Shown piece by piece: positions 10,623 through 21,877 of a DNA stretch of 64,000 nucleotides. The position numbers and the translations under genes were made by a program. Each line of letters opens with the position of its first letter. The stretch's first letter is position 1. This stretch comes from Pomphorhynchus laevis (Eukaryota; Acanthocephala; Palaeacanthocephala; Echinorhynchida; Pomphorhynchidae): the NCBI GenBank assembly GCA_012934845.2, contig WNNJ02002784.1, forward strand, positions 62,001 through 126,000, given 5' to 3'. A model generated the notes under the pieces. The model saw nothing but the letters and a program-made list of their open reading frames with translations, made no database searches and was not told the DNA's origin.

Positions 10623-11754
10623 GTAATCATTGATATATATTTTATCGACGATTAAGTGTAGAGAGAGAGTAAATATGCATCCATTAAATTTATCCAGGAT
10701 CATCACAATAATAAGATTATATTCTAGATCAGAAATATCTGTTCTAGAATATTTTTTATATTTTTTTATTTAATATTAATATTGTTATTATTTTTTTGAT
10801 TTTCATAAAGGTTTGATGAATTATTAACTTTAAAAAAGGGAGAAGTTTGCATCGCAAGGTATTTACACTTTAAAATGTAAGCTGCTTCACGTGATCACAC
10901 TTAAGCGACAAGTTAATGACCAATAACCATGTCGCGGAGCGCGTGGAGTGAAGGTGGTAGATCTATATAGATCTTGTTCCAGCCTGCAACCGCCTTAAGC
11001 AGGGCAGCCCTTATGTCAGATGCTGCTGGTTGGCCCGTTGTAAGTTTAGTCTGATTCAACTAACTGGATGGCGACACCGAAAAAGCATTTTAAAAAATTA
11101 TGACTTAAGAAAAGTGCATGTACTGAACTATATTGGAAAAATACGTAAGTACTAAAGATTTTAATTTTAATAAAAAAAGTTGAGAGCGCATCAATTGAAT
11201 TGTTTAGCAACTAACAAATGGAAACAGTAACGATTTGCTTAACAAATAGAAACAATGGCGTTTTATTTTAAGTATTTAAAATCTAATAACTTTTTTATTA
11301 ACAATTAATTTTTAACTTTTACTTTTTTAAAAAAAAATAATTTTTAGTTGAAAACTACTATTTCATGAAATTTAAATCGTGAGATTATGACTATAAAATT
11401 TGATTGAAAACAATTCAATAAGGAACTGTAAAACACTAAGTAAAAGTGTTTTATCTTAATTTAGAGTTAAATTCTAAAGTATAAAAATGATTATAAATTG
11501 GTAATTTGCCGCACAATTCATTTTGTTCAATTCGGATTCGCGAAATGGTTAATCCTAATAGTAAAGATATGATTCATAAAAAAATGGAGTAGAAAAACAA
11601 AACATTTTGTTGAATGTACAATCTCACGAATCTCATATATAGAATAAAAAATAAGTCGATGAATCAGGTAAATAATCTAGCAAAGCTATGTGAATAAATA
11701 AAGACAAATTTTGGATTTTGATTTAAAAGGGTAGTTTATACGGATACACATTAG
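10623..11754. other. Intergenic DNA 3' of the MAST gene, with a GC-richer island
   Basis: Mostly A/T runs. A GC-richer island at about 10870-11070 reads on the minus strand as SDIRAALLKAVAGWNKIYID followed by LPPSLHALRD. That is protein-like but too short and broken to name, and may be a retroelement remnant. The GGTAGATCTATATAGATC palindrome lies at its centre. The MAST 3' untranslated region should lie in the upper part, but no clear AATAAA was seen on the minus strand close to the stop. Confidence 0.4.
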
Positions 11755-14700
11755 CTAATTCTGATTTTCAAGAATAACAGACTCTTTCCTTGTACATAAA
11801 AGAACCATATCAAGAACGTGTTTACATTTCTGCACAATTCTAACCACGTTGCTATGTGTTAAGCAGGTCACGTCACGTTCATTTATTTGCAGAATTTTAT
11901 GATCTTTTAAAAGTCCCGCATTGAAAGCCGGACCATTCGGAGTAATCGATAATATTAGATGTGCATAGGACCCGCTTCTGCGTGATCCCCCTCCAATATT
12001 ACCAATACTATTCCCACTTATGGTGTAAGTTGCAAAGGTAAAACCATATCCTAATGTAGTATGACGATTTATACATATTTTCGAAATATTGTTTATTTTT
12101 TTCTCCGCAGTAAGAACGCGTCTAAGGAAAAAAGATCTGGCTCTTGAGAGACTGCCACGGAATCGTTTGTTTTTTGTTTGCTTCACTGAATGTGTTGAAC
12201 TACCACTAACTTGTTGGTCCGTTGATGGTGGGTCCACATCATTTCTTTGATTACAATCATCTTTCAAAAGTATTGGTGATGAAAATGATGACGACTTTAA
12301 TGATAGATTCTGATTTGAACTAGACATGGAGCTACCGCCACTATCAGAGTCACAGTGACCAAACCTTCTACTTGAATTTACATTGGAGATAAATGAGGGT
12401 GAATACGATGAAAACGAGAAGTACGGAGTAACGTTCTCAGCATCTGAAAACAAATCAGCAGATCGGTTAAAGTTGCTGTCGGGATTGGCCTGCTGTGGTG
12501 GCTTAAAGTAACTAGTATCATCTGGTCCACTTAATGTAGGAATAAATTTTGCCTTTCTAACTAAAAGTTGTTCCCAATCGATATCGATAAAAAATGGATA
12601 GTGCCTGATAGAATGCGGTCTCTGATTTACAGTGCGAGTAAGCAATGCCTCTATAAGATCTTTAGCATATGTATCATCCAGATATTCTGGAAAGTCGATT
12701 TCTCCGTTTATAATTAATTCAAATAATTCTTCAACATCGTCTGACACAAAAGGTGTGCATCCTATAAGCATTTCATACAGTACTACACCCATCGACCACA
12801 TATCCACAGGCTGTCCATATCCAATACGAAGAATAACTTCAGGTGCAATGTATTGTGGTGTTCCAATCACTTGATTATCATGAAACTGACTAGAAGTCAA
12901 GTCAGTAAGGCCAATTTTACTCAGTCCGAAGTCTGTAAGCTTTATATGACCACATGCAGTGATAAGCAGGTTTGATGGTTTAATGTCCCTGTGGATAATA
13001 CCATATGAGTGAATGTATTCAACAGCCAAGGTAGTTTCGGCAAAGTATAGAGTAGTCATGTCTAATGAAAGCGGACCACCCAAATAGTCGAGCAATGATC
13101 GAACATCACCTCCTTCAACGTATTCCATTACTAAGCAAAGATCTTGGTCAGTTTCAAATGAACAAAATAGCGAAACAACAAAAGGATTTTGGATAAAGGT
13201 TAGTATATCTCGTTCAGTAAAAACCTGTTGAATAAAATTTTTTCGACAAATTGATTTCTTGCCAAGTCGCTTGAGAGCCATATACCTTGATGTACCTTTA
13301 TGTTTAACGAGGTAAACGGAACCGTATGCACCGGAACTAATACTTTTAACAATTTCGAAATCGTGTATATGTGGAAGAGTGTTAACATAGTAATTATCAC
13401 ATTGCTGATTCTGAGTTTCATCCCGTTGACTAAGATTTTTATATTCATCAAGTAATCGAGCATATGTGCTTTGTCCATTTAACGAAATCGAGGTTTTCAG
13501 TTGAGAAAGCAAGTAATGTGGAATATCTCTGGCATTAGGAGGCTGAGTTACGTTTTTTAATTGACTCTCAATAACTGTCAATGCACTGTAAAATTCATCT
13601 GGATTCGATTCCAAGCATTCCAGAATATCTGCAGTTCTGGCAACGGCCATCAAAAATTCATCTATGCACGATGATATAACATTGAAAGTATTTTGATGAC
13701 TACATTCTTTGTTAGCCTCACTAATATTTGAACAAATAAGTTTGTCCTTGCAGTCCCGTAGAATTCTTTGCAAGTTATCTGAAAGGTCATTAAAGTAATC
13801 AGCATTTAGATTCGTTACTACCGATGAGGACAGTAATAGAGAACCGTCGTTCTGAATTTCATCAGTGATGATTGATTGTTCATCGTCCACTTCAGTTGCT
13901 ACACCACACCGCTTAAGACAATCTTTAGCTAGTTCTAGAAGTTGACTATAAATAAATCTACCAGCGCCATCAGATTTTATCGGTGTTGTTCTAGTGTTCT
14001 TGCAATCAAGTTCCTCTTCCATCACGCCTATCAAAGATTTCAAACGTCTTTCCATTTGCTGTTTAAGACGTGGAAATCGAGCTGAGTACAGTTGGCCAAC
14101 CAGACTCGATGACCCAATATGTTGGTCACATTCAATATCACTTTCATCACCGGGTAATGCGGTACCGACACCAGTAAACAATGAACGAAAACTGTCATGA
14201 TTGTTGTTGATCGACGATGATGTGGATTTCGGAGTGGAAGATGCAATCAACGAAAGGTTTTGAGCATGCGCAACACATCCTGAATTATCAGACCAATTCG
14301 TACCAGGCTGTAGATCATTAATCACGGGGGATGGAGAACCAGTCAGACTACTTCGCCTGCTGGCATATCCACTGCTTGCTGAGCGGCTGATATTATCAAA
14401 CAAACATGTAACGATCGGATTGCCTCCTGCTCCCCTTTCCTTAAGATTTGAAAAATACATATTCTGTTTCAGCATTAGTAAATTAATAGGCAGTAAAGAT
14501 GGTTGTTGATGATGATGCTGAGGAGTATTTGAACTACTGCTTTGAGAAGCACTTGATATGTCTAGTGAGGAAGCAAATGAATTTGAAAAATGACGGCTCA
14601 GTGCCCGTCGTCGTAATATATTCACAACTCCTTCGTTACACTTTCCAAATCCCATAGAAGAATTTGTCGCAGTATTGACAGTACGTCTTCTGCAGGAACT

Positions 14701-15066
14701 ATGACGGTTAACTGTTTTCTTCGGCGATAGGTACACGGATCCGCATAATCCTCCACCGACTCCACAACTGCCACCGATTACAACACTAGGCTCTGATCTA
14801 CAAATTCGTATATTTTTTAATATTTCAGGATCACTACTCACATTCAAGGACGGACTAACGGGAATACTAGATGTAGTAAAACAACGTCTCATTAATGATA
14901 AACACCTTTTCTGGTTTTTTTCATTATAATCATTTATCAAAGGTGGCTGTTTATCACCATCACTGGTGCTTGTCGATACAATAGACGACGGATTCTCGGC
15001 ATATCCACAAGTTGCAGATAAGTATAAATTTGATGACTTCATTTCACATAAACTGCAGCAAACCAA
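11755..15066 (-). CDS. MAST-family serine/threonine kinase, intronless, 1103 aa
   Basis: A microtubule-associated Ser/Thr kinase (AGC group). Domains in order: a low-complexity Ser/Asn-rich N-terminus (1-320); the MAST pre-kinase domain (about 329-503, from YSARFPRLKQQMERRLKSL to LECLESNPDEFY); the kinase domain (569-830) with AGC tail (to 854, GPDDTSYF); a Ser-rich linker; and a PDZ domain (about 999-1093, GYGFTF carboxylate loop). Catalytic residues are present: glycine loop SSGAYGSV, Lys599, HRDIKPSN with Asp694, DFG Asp712 and GTPQYIAPE to Glu743. Departures from the family are GTPQ for GTPE, VDMWSMG for VDWWAMG, and no RLGTGGA-type segment before the tail. The start is the first Met of the frame. 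No stop or frameshift interrupts 3.3 kb and no intron is visible, whereas animal MAST genes usually have many. It could be an expressed retrogene or a naturally intron-poor gene. MAST proteins usually act at microtubules and PDZ-linked scaffolds; the role here is inferred. Confidence 0.93.
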   Translation of the reverse strand: MVCCSLCEMKSSNLYLSATCGYAENPSSIVSTSTSDGDKQPPLINDYNEKNQKRCLSLMRRCFTTSSIPVSPSLNVSSDPEILKNIRICRSEPSVVIGGSCGVGGGLCGSVYLSPKKTVNRHSSCRRRTVNTATNSSMGFGKCNEGVVNILRRRALSRHFSNSFASSLDISSASQSSSSNTPQHHHQQPSLLPINLLMLKQNMYFSNLKERGAGGNPIVTCLFDNISRSASSGYASRRSSLTGSPSPVINDLQPGTNWSDNSGCVAHAQNLSLIASSTPKSTSSSINNNHDSFRSLFTGVGTALPGDESDIECDQHIGSSSLVGQLYSARFPRLKQQMERRLKSLIGVMEEELDCKNTRTTPIKSDGAGRFIYSQLLELAKDCLKRCGVATEVDDEQSIITDEIQNDGSLLLSSSVVTNLNADYFNDLSDNLQRILRDCKDKLICSNISEANKECSHQNTFNVISSCIDEFLMAVARTADILECLESNPDEFYSALTVIESQLKNVTQPPNARDIPHYLLSQLKTSISLNGQSTYARLLDEYKNLSQRDETQNQQCDNYYVNTLPHIHDFEIVKSISSGAYGSVYLVKHKGTSRYMALKRLGKKSICRKNFIQQVFTERDILTFIQNPFVVSLFCSFETDQDLCLVMEYVEGGDVRSLLDYLGGPLSLDMTTLYFAETTLAVEYIHSYGIIHRDIKPSNLLITACGHIKLTDFGLSKIGLTDLTSSQFHDNQVIGTPQYIAPEVILRIGYGQPVDMWSMGVVLYEMLIGCTPFVSDDVEELFELIINGEIDFPEYLDDTYAKDLIEALLTRTVNQRPHSIRHYPFFIDIDWEQLLVRKAKFIPTLSGPDDTSYFKPPQQANPDSNFNRSADLFSDAENVTPYFSFSSYSPSFISNVNSSRRFGHCDSDSGGSSMSSSNQNLSLKSSSFSSPILLKDDCNQRNDVDPPSTDQQVSGSSTHSVKQTKNKRFRGSLSRARSFFLRRVLTAEKKINNISKICINRHTTLGYGFTFATYTISGNSIGNIGGGSRRSGSYAHLILSITPNGPAFNAGLLKDHKILQINERDVTCLTHSNVVRIVQKCKHVLDMVLLCTRKESVILENQN

Positions 15067-15690
15067 TCACTTACTCATTGCTTTTATCGAGTATTTACAA
15101 TTTGTTAGATAAACGTGAACACAGCTGCTAAATCACATTTCATATACACCATCACATATTGACGACTATAATCCATATTCCATAAGCCTATAACAAAATA
15201 TCTAAAGCATCTATAAAAGCAATATTTTCGCGATTACAATCATTTCAGTAACAATGTCTATATAACCGAAATATATTGAAGCAGCACGACATTTCGAAAA
15301 ATGCGCAATTCAAAAATTTGGCGACATATGATTTGAATATTTTAAAGTCGATATGTAATATTGACTTTGCAATAAAAAAGATGTAAGCATGAAAATTAAC
15401 GAATGCCGGGAATATTTAAAAATTGTAAATATACTTTCTCAGATGAATAAAAAGGGTTGGTTTTAACTTTAATATAAAGTACGTAAGGTGACAGATATAT
15501 ATAGATATAGATAATAGTGGTCATATTAGTCATTTAAAATCTAATTTATCTTTACACATAACATCGGTCAATGAGAGCAATCAATAATAGCAATATTAAT
15601 TTATTGATATAAACCAAGTATTAAAAATATAAAGAGCAGTGATACCCTCTTTGGTACCCTCTGTAGTACGCTTTATTTTATTCATACAAA
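15067..15690. promoter_or_regulatory. 5' flank of the MAST gene
   Basis: AT-rich, without a long frame. If the kinase is transcribed from its own promoter, it must lie here or be borrowed from further up. I saw no convincing TATA box or initiator tied to the start codon. A minus-strand AGTAAGTG about 15 bases upstream of the ATG resembles a splice donor but has no matching upstream exon. Confidence 0.3.
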
Positions 15691-16362
15691 TTAGGATTTA
15701 ACAGATATAAAAGAAACGTTGGAATCCAAAATTATATAAAAATCTAATAAAGCCTAGGTTCATATATAGTGCTTTTAAATGTACATTAAAACCACTTTCG
15801 GTTTATATGGATAAAATACTTAAAGTAATTAAAGCACATTTTAAAAAATATTGCAAGGTAATCGAAATTAATACTGGTATAAAACACTATTTCAGTATTA
15901 ATTCTACAAAAGAATTTTTAGAACACACAAAAGGAATAAATTTTCAGAATATAAATACGCACGATTTTAGTACGCTTTATACAAATCTAGGTTTAGTAGA
16001 TATTAAAGAAGCGTTAGTAAAATTAATTAATTTTATATTCGGAAAAGATATACATACATATGTTATGAAGCCTAAAAAGGCTATCTAACAAAAATTAAAC
16101 CATCAAGTAAATATAAATATATGAATAAAATTGAATTATTAGAATCCTTAAATATTTTAATAAATCAAAATTATTTAATACTTTTGAAATTATTTAAAAG
16201 TATTTTACTTAGACAAATAAAATTTATTACAATAGGGGGTAATAGTATCTCAGTTATAGCTGTCGTATTTTTAAGCTTTATATAATATGAATGTGTTCAT
16301 AACTGTTTAAAAATAAATCTAAATTATATAAAGATATGAAATATGTTTCGATATATTGATGA
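15690..16362 (+). mobile_element. Penelope-like element, RT N-terminal half (interrupted)
   Basis: Translation gives WNPKLYKNLIKPRFIYSAFK (the PLE 'PKLHK...RFI..S' box), CTLKPLSVYMDKILKVIKAH, then a 93-codon frame with THDFSTLYTNL (RT motif A region), KLINFIFGK and, past a stop, the 'GGNS' box region. It ends at MFRYIDE, in the middle of the catalytic YIDD box, where a CR1-like LINE is inserted. The element is broken. It resumes at 17149. Confidence 0.85.
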
Positions 16363-17148
16363 GTGTAGTCATACACTCTTTAATAAGTATAATCATATGC
16401 ACATAGGTCCCATCAAAATCGTAGGGACATATGCGATAGATGTAAACATCGAAAAGGTTTCATGTTTTAGTGATCTGGGCGTGATCGTAAGTGAAGATAT
16501 GAAGACACGATTCCACGTCCAATATGTCGCATCCAAATGTCGACGTATGCTAGGTATGTTAAGACGCTCGTTTGGCCAACTCGATCCAGTTAGTTTTCGC
16601 ATTGCCTACTCTTCCCTTATAAAATCGCACATGTTATACGCGTCCCCTGCAATACACCCACAGCTCCGTGGCGAATTGGAAATATACGAACGGATATTAC
16701 GACAAGCAACCCATCTTGTGTCCTCAGTGCGTGGTGTCAACTATATCCAGATACTGGCATTGTTGAATGTACACACTGTTGAACGTTCGCTGTCTGACGC
16801 CGACCTAGTGTATGTATGGCGGTCACTGTCTATACCTGGACATGTTTCGAAGTTTATGTTTACAATTCGTCCACCGGGTCGACTACGAGGCCACAGACTT
16901 ATGATAAAGCGCAGGCCCGTCCCAAAACAAATTGTGTTACGATAAGTGATCGCATTGCTGACCTGTGGAACAATCTTCATGCATCGACAATCGACAGCGG
17001 TTCCGTCCAGAAGTTTAAGGCAATTATTAAATCACGATAATGACAGTTTCACCTTTTATTTCTTTATTTTCTGTTTTTTTTTAATGTTTTGAGCTATGTG
17101 ATCCAGCCAATTTGAGCTTATGCTCCTGGGCTGTTGTAACAATAATAA
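16363..17148 (+). mobile_element. CR1-like LINE 3' end inserted in the PLE
   Basis: From 16363 the frame leaves PLE sequence and becomes a LINE ORF2 C-terminus: FSDLGVIVSEDMKTRFHVQ, CRRMLGMLRRSFGQLDPVSF, SSLIKSHMLYASPAIHPQL, then RLRGHRLMIK. After one frameshift near 16940 it ends with RIADLWNNLHAS and FKAIIKSR. This is the usual end of CR1-clade elements. The 3' tail is GGGCTGTTGTAACAATAATA. It is 5'-truncated (about 790 bp). PLE sequence abuts both ends, so the insertion is exact at the YIDD codons. Confidence 0.85.
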
Positions 17149-17425
17149 TATATGTGCATTTAACTCTAACAATTTTTATTCAATAAGCGAACAAATTTAT
17201 CCAGGTAGCCTTATTCTTAATAAAACCAATATTAATGATAAAGAAAGTATATATCTCGATATGAGCATTAAATTAACATCAATTAAAACTACTTTTAATT
17301 TATATCGTAAAGATGACATATTTAAATTTACAAGAAACATATTTTTGCTTTAGCATTCATACATACCATATAATATACAATATAATACATTAAATAATAA
17401 AATTTTAAGAATTGCAACAATATGT
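17149..17425 (+). mobile_element. Penelope-like element, RT C-terminal part (continuation)
   Basis: It continues the PLE frame after the LINE: ICAFNSNNFYSISEQIYPGS, then SLILNKTNINDKESIYLDM, then the conserved post-RT segment ending ILRIATIC. A second LINE joins at about 17426, after AACAATATGT. No GIY-YIG endonuclease follows. Broken. Confidence 0.8.
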
Positions 17426-20400
17426 AGTTACACTTCGGTTGCTAAGAATGTGATTTATCGTTCACTACTTGCTACTTCACGTATATCACATCGTTCGCTT
17501 CTTGAATTCATTCGAGCTTCTGAACGTGAAATTAAGCGTGTCTCGAATGTCATTATTAGAGAATTACCAAAATCAGAAAATGACATGGAGGAAGTTCGGA
17601 ATGTCTTATCTAGTATTGGAGTCGACCTTAAAGACACCTTACGTATTTAGATTCATCGTCTTCCTGCCCGTTGAAAAGACGTCCCTCCTTGGTTATTACT
17701 AACTACAGATGAACAAACATCTAATAGTATTTTATCAAGTGCTTACAAACTAAAACATTTCGATATTTACCGTAATGTATTTATTCATCCAGATATTTCG
17801 ATTCCGGAAAGAGAAGCTCGTAAACTTATCTTAAATGAATTACACGAAAAAAGAAAATCAGGCCCATCTAATTTTTATTTTATATGAGAGAATAGAATAG
17901 TTCGATCTTTAAAAACAAATACATTCTTCAATACCTCCGAAACAAATATCGTATCTTCTAACATCTTACTAGATAAACGAATCAATACACACGCATAAGT
18001 TCGCCTTGTTTTGTTCAATGTAGAAGGCCTCCAGTCATTTGTAAACAAAGGTATTACGTCGTCGCTTAATGATTACGACATTTTGGTCTTGTGTGAAACA
18101 TTTTGCGGTACAGATTTATCATTGAAAAACTTTTATGTATTTAATAGCCCGGCGATATCGACTATGCGTGGTCGTCTTGTAGGTGAAGTGATTTTGAGAT
18201 AAAGCCTTTTTTCAATAATTGGATTTTCAGATCATCTAACAATGTTGTTTATCTTCGTCTTCCAACATTGACCATACTTGGTTGTTATTTCAATCCTAAG
18301 TTTTCTGTAGCAGATATTATAAGTGAAATGTCTACCTTCTTGAGTCCTTCTTCCGCTGATGAACCGTTATTGATAGCAGGTGATTATAGCGCAAAGCTAC
18401 TAGATCATATACCTTTAAAACTTCAATCACTAATAGACTATTTTGCAACGCTAAACTTAACTTGCAATTTTCCTGTAGAGAGATGGACATACGAATCATT
18501 CAATGGCCGTAGTTGTATTGTTTAATATTGCAAATTTCCAAATCAAAAAGTTGCATCTCGATATAGCACATGAGTGGGCGATTATAAGAAAACACAAGCC
18601 GGTATCATGTACTTTAGACGTAAAGACATTCAGAAAACAGATCATAGCTCCAAGCTCCCATCTTAGTAGAATACCATACATTGGAGCTGATGCGGTAGAT
18701 AATTTCAAGGTGGTCATGCAACTCTTGGTAGAAGGAAATCTAAATAAAAGCTTTGAACACATTAACGAAAGTCTTTTAAAATCTTGCTTAAAATCAAAAA
18801 AGTCGAGTTTCGAGGTTATGGACACCCGAAATTTTTATCCGCGCGAGCTTGCACGATACTACCTAATTTCGCTCGGCAAAATTCGTCGATACAAAGATAA
18901 TGATAATTTTAAGAATGAATACTTTATGTGCAAAAGGCAGTATAGGGTTGTGTTAAATGAATTTAATCAATTACGCTTAACCAGGTTAGAGTCTCAAAAG
19001 ATAAGGTACGCTGAAATGTTTCACTGGAAACTTACAAATAACCGTCCTCAAAGGTCTTTCTTAATTCCTCTTACAGAATGGAGTTCGCACTTTTTGGGAA
19101 TTTTAGGTGGACAAAATGTTGTTGATTTAAAACAGAAATTATATAACGTCATCTATCATAATACGCCGTCTCTTTGCGATTCATTAAATGCTCAAATTTC
19201 GAAAGAAGAACTACAGGTGTGCATCAATAAAATAAAAAAGCCGCTGGTCCTGATAAATTATGCATAGAAACTATTAGAGCATCTTTCAATATCATTGCAG
19301 ATTATTGGGTTTTTTTTTCAACTGCGTTTTTAGGAGCTGCTCTGTTCCTGAATCTTGGAAAGTATGTATTATTAAGATGTTGTATAAAGGAAAGGATGAT
19401 GCTAATAATGTTGATTCTTATCGTGGTATTACTCTTCTTAATTATACCTATAAGCTTTTATCCTTCGCTGTGACTCGTCACATCATAAAATTCCGCGAAA
19501 ATTGGCTTCCACATGAACAATTCGGTTTTCGTACTAACCGCCCAACTTTAAATGCATTGGACATTGTCAGGAATGAAGTACATAAATCATTTCCTGCGAG
19601 AAAGCCTTTATATACCATATTCATAGATTTTGCTAAGGCTTTTGACTCTCTTAAGCGCCCATTGCTGCTTTTCAAATTAGCTCATTATTTTCACATAAAT
19701 GGTGGATTACTACAGCTAATAAAGAACATCTTAGAACCGAACTACCTTAAAGTTTTTGACGGCCTAAATTACTCTAAATGTTTCTCATCTACACAAGGTG
19801 TCATTCAGGGTGACCCTCTGAGTCCTATTTTATTTGTGTTCTACGTAGCAGATTTACCTCGTAAAATTTGTAGTGGTAGAAGCTCGATTACGACGGTAAT
19901 GTATGAGGACGACCTAGCTTTGATGTCTACAAGTCTGTACGAATCACAACTAGCTTTGAATAAATTATCTAAATACTGTATAGTCAATTTTTTGAAAATA
20001 AATGTGCGCAAATCTAAGGTTGTACAATTTAGGCGTGGAAGGCCATTAAAGAAAAAGGATAAACTTATTTTAGACTCAGCCTCTTGAATTTTGCAGAAAT
20101 ATTACATATCTTGGGTTGCAGTTGAATTCTAGATGGTCCTTCACCTCCCATGTCGAGGAAAATGCTTCGAAGATATTTGTGGCTAACTGTAGTGTACGTA
20201 ATCTGGGTACTATATCTTACGAAAGTGCTATTAAATACTTTCGTGTAATGCTATTACCAATTTTGACATACGGTTTATAGGTAATATGGTCGGACTTATC
20301 CTCTTCGAACTTTGCTCAAATTGATAACTGTCAGAACAGATTTATTAAGCACATTGTAGGTGTGTCAGTGAAATGTTCTTCTACATCGGTCGCCATATTA

Positions 20401-20838
20401 TCTCGCATTCCTACTTGTTCTAATTATATTCGCGCAAACTTCAAATTGTCAAAAACTCAAGCGTTTTCGATTAATGAATCTGAATTTATTCTAAAAAGAT
20501 CCAAACTTAATCCTAAGATCTATTTAACACCCATATTTTTACAGACTCAGTGGCAGCAGGCTTGTTATATTAAGAGACCATTACTATGAAGGTTTTCTAT
20601 TCACGGTTATAATGATAAATTGTGCATTATTAATTTTCCATTTCATCTAGTCTCCATTCAATGTAAATGTGTATTCTGTGGCTCTCCGTGTGCATCCTTA
20701 GTGCATGTCTTTTCTTGTCCACATTTGTCTAAATTAGGATTAGCTGAGATTGACAAACTACGTAGATCCTGATATACCGCACACCTGCCGAAATTCTTAC
20801 TGAAGTATTAACATGTAGATAACTTATCTTAAATATGT
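17426..20838 (+). mobile_element. APE-type LINE with partial ORF1 and whole-length ORF2, decayed
   Basis: The ORF1 C-terminal half (17440-17990) reads VSNVIIRELPKSENDMEEVR, DVPPWLL, NVFIHPDISIPEREARKLIL and FYFI.ENRIVR, an RRM-plus-CTD type ORF1. ORF2 follows: endonuclease (LVLFNVEGLQSFVNKGI, LLIAGDYSAK), then RT with MLYKGKDDANNVDSYRGITL, HEQFGFRTNRPTLNALDIVR, FIDFAKAFDSLKRP, QGVIQGDPLSPILF and YEDD in place of YADD. The C-terminus has a CxxC...H...C cluster (VFCGSPCASLVHVFSCPHL). Several frameshifts break ORF2 (near 18500, 19260, 20090 and others). It is 5'-truncated and lies inside a PLE; AATATGT at 17419-17425 and about 20832-20838 may be the target duplication. Same family as 47528-51128. 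Clade not resolved. Confidence 0.85.
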
Positions 20839-21425
20839 ATATATTTTTTGCCTGTTTATGGAATGCAACATTTGTTTGTTTTTCAATCCCTACCGAATAA
20901 CACTGTATTTAAAGACGCTATTGCTGCCAGGTAGAGTCAGCTCTTCAGAGACGTTCCCAAAAATTGATCATGTGGTCAAACCAATTCCATATCTCATGCT
21001 CTGTCGTGTAAACACGGATACCTCCCGATCGTCAGGCATAATTGTATATGTGATTATATTGCAAAAGCCATTACAAAAGTATCGTCCGGCGTGCAGGTCG
21101 AGCCAATACTTCAACCACTCAATCCAAATGTCACCTTTCAAGCATCGAGTACATCCACAGAATTCGTAAATTTGAATACTCAATTTTCCTGCCATTTATT
21201 TTGTCATGCTCGTCTAGTATTATTGTTGATGCTAACCGTTGTCTCCGAAGTATTGCTCGTAAGCTAGCTCTCAAAAACTACAGCTCATACACTGCCGAAA
21301 TTGAGAGGCTGCAAAGAACAATCGGGTGTATCATCATGCGCGGCATATCCATAAGCCTCAGATCACCTAGCTCTTCATTGCTGCAATCAGTCACAACGTC
21401 AAGATCCTGATCCTTTTGACTAAAA
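20839..21425. other. Unexplained segment of higher GC
   Basis: More GC-rich than its surroundings, with broken protein-like runs on both strands. On the minus strand one frame reads DVVTDCSNEELGDLRLMDMP, then RMMIHPIVLCSLSIS, then an in-frame stop; another has GCTRCLKGDIWIEWLKYW. No family is recognised. It may be the remnant of a host gene or retroelement that follows the LINE end. I would not call a gene here. Confidence 0.3.
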
Positions 21426-21600
21426 GTTAAACAAAGTATTTTCTTTCTTCTTTGACAATATTTAGCGGGCCTCTTTCGCGGGAACTCTCTTATTAATTCT
21501 ATATAAAAAAATTAAAAAGTAGTATAAAAGTAGTATTTAATATTAGTAAAAACTAGAATTGTTGATATGAACATTGAATTAAAATTTATTAACGCACAAA
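21426..21600. other. Short AT-rich spacer
   Basis: Nothing recognised. Confidence 0.5.
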
Positions 21601-21790
21601 GAAATAAGTATTCTAAATAAAACTTACGATTATAGAACGCTTTATATAAAATTAGATTTAGCTGATATAAAGGAATTGTTTGAAGAACTAATTAAACTTA
21701 TATTCGGAAATAGATTTACATATATATGCTATAATAACTATAACGCATATCTAAGAAAAATAAAACCATCGAATAGTAAAATAAAAAATT
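21600..21790 (+). mobile_element. Penelope-like element fragment (RT motif A region)
   Basis: Translation gives TYDYRTLYIKLDLADIKEL, then LIKLIFGNRFTYI and NNYNAYLRKIKPS, parallel to THDFSTLYTNL...KLINFIFGK at 15.9 kb. Broken and truncated on both sides. Confidence 0.75.
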
Positions 21791-21877
21791 TACAATTTAT
21801 AATATAAAATTTATATTTTATAATAATTTATATTTATTAAAATTTTATTTTTTTTATGAATATTTTTATTAAAAAGT

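Noticed and set aside
12632-14246. Shorter frames inside the MAST gene on both strands
   Set aside because: All overlap the 1103-codon kinase frame, which has clear domains.
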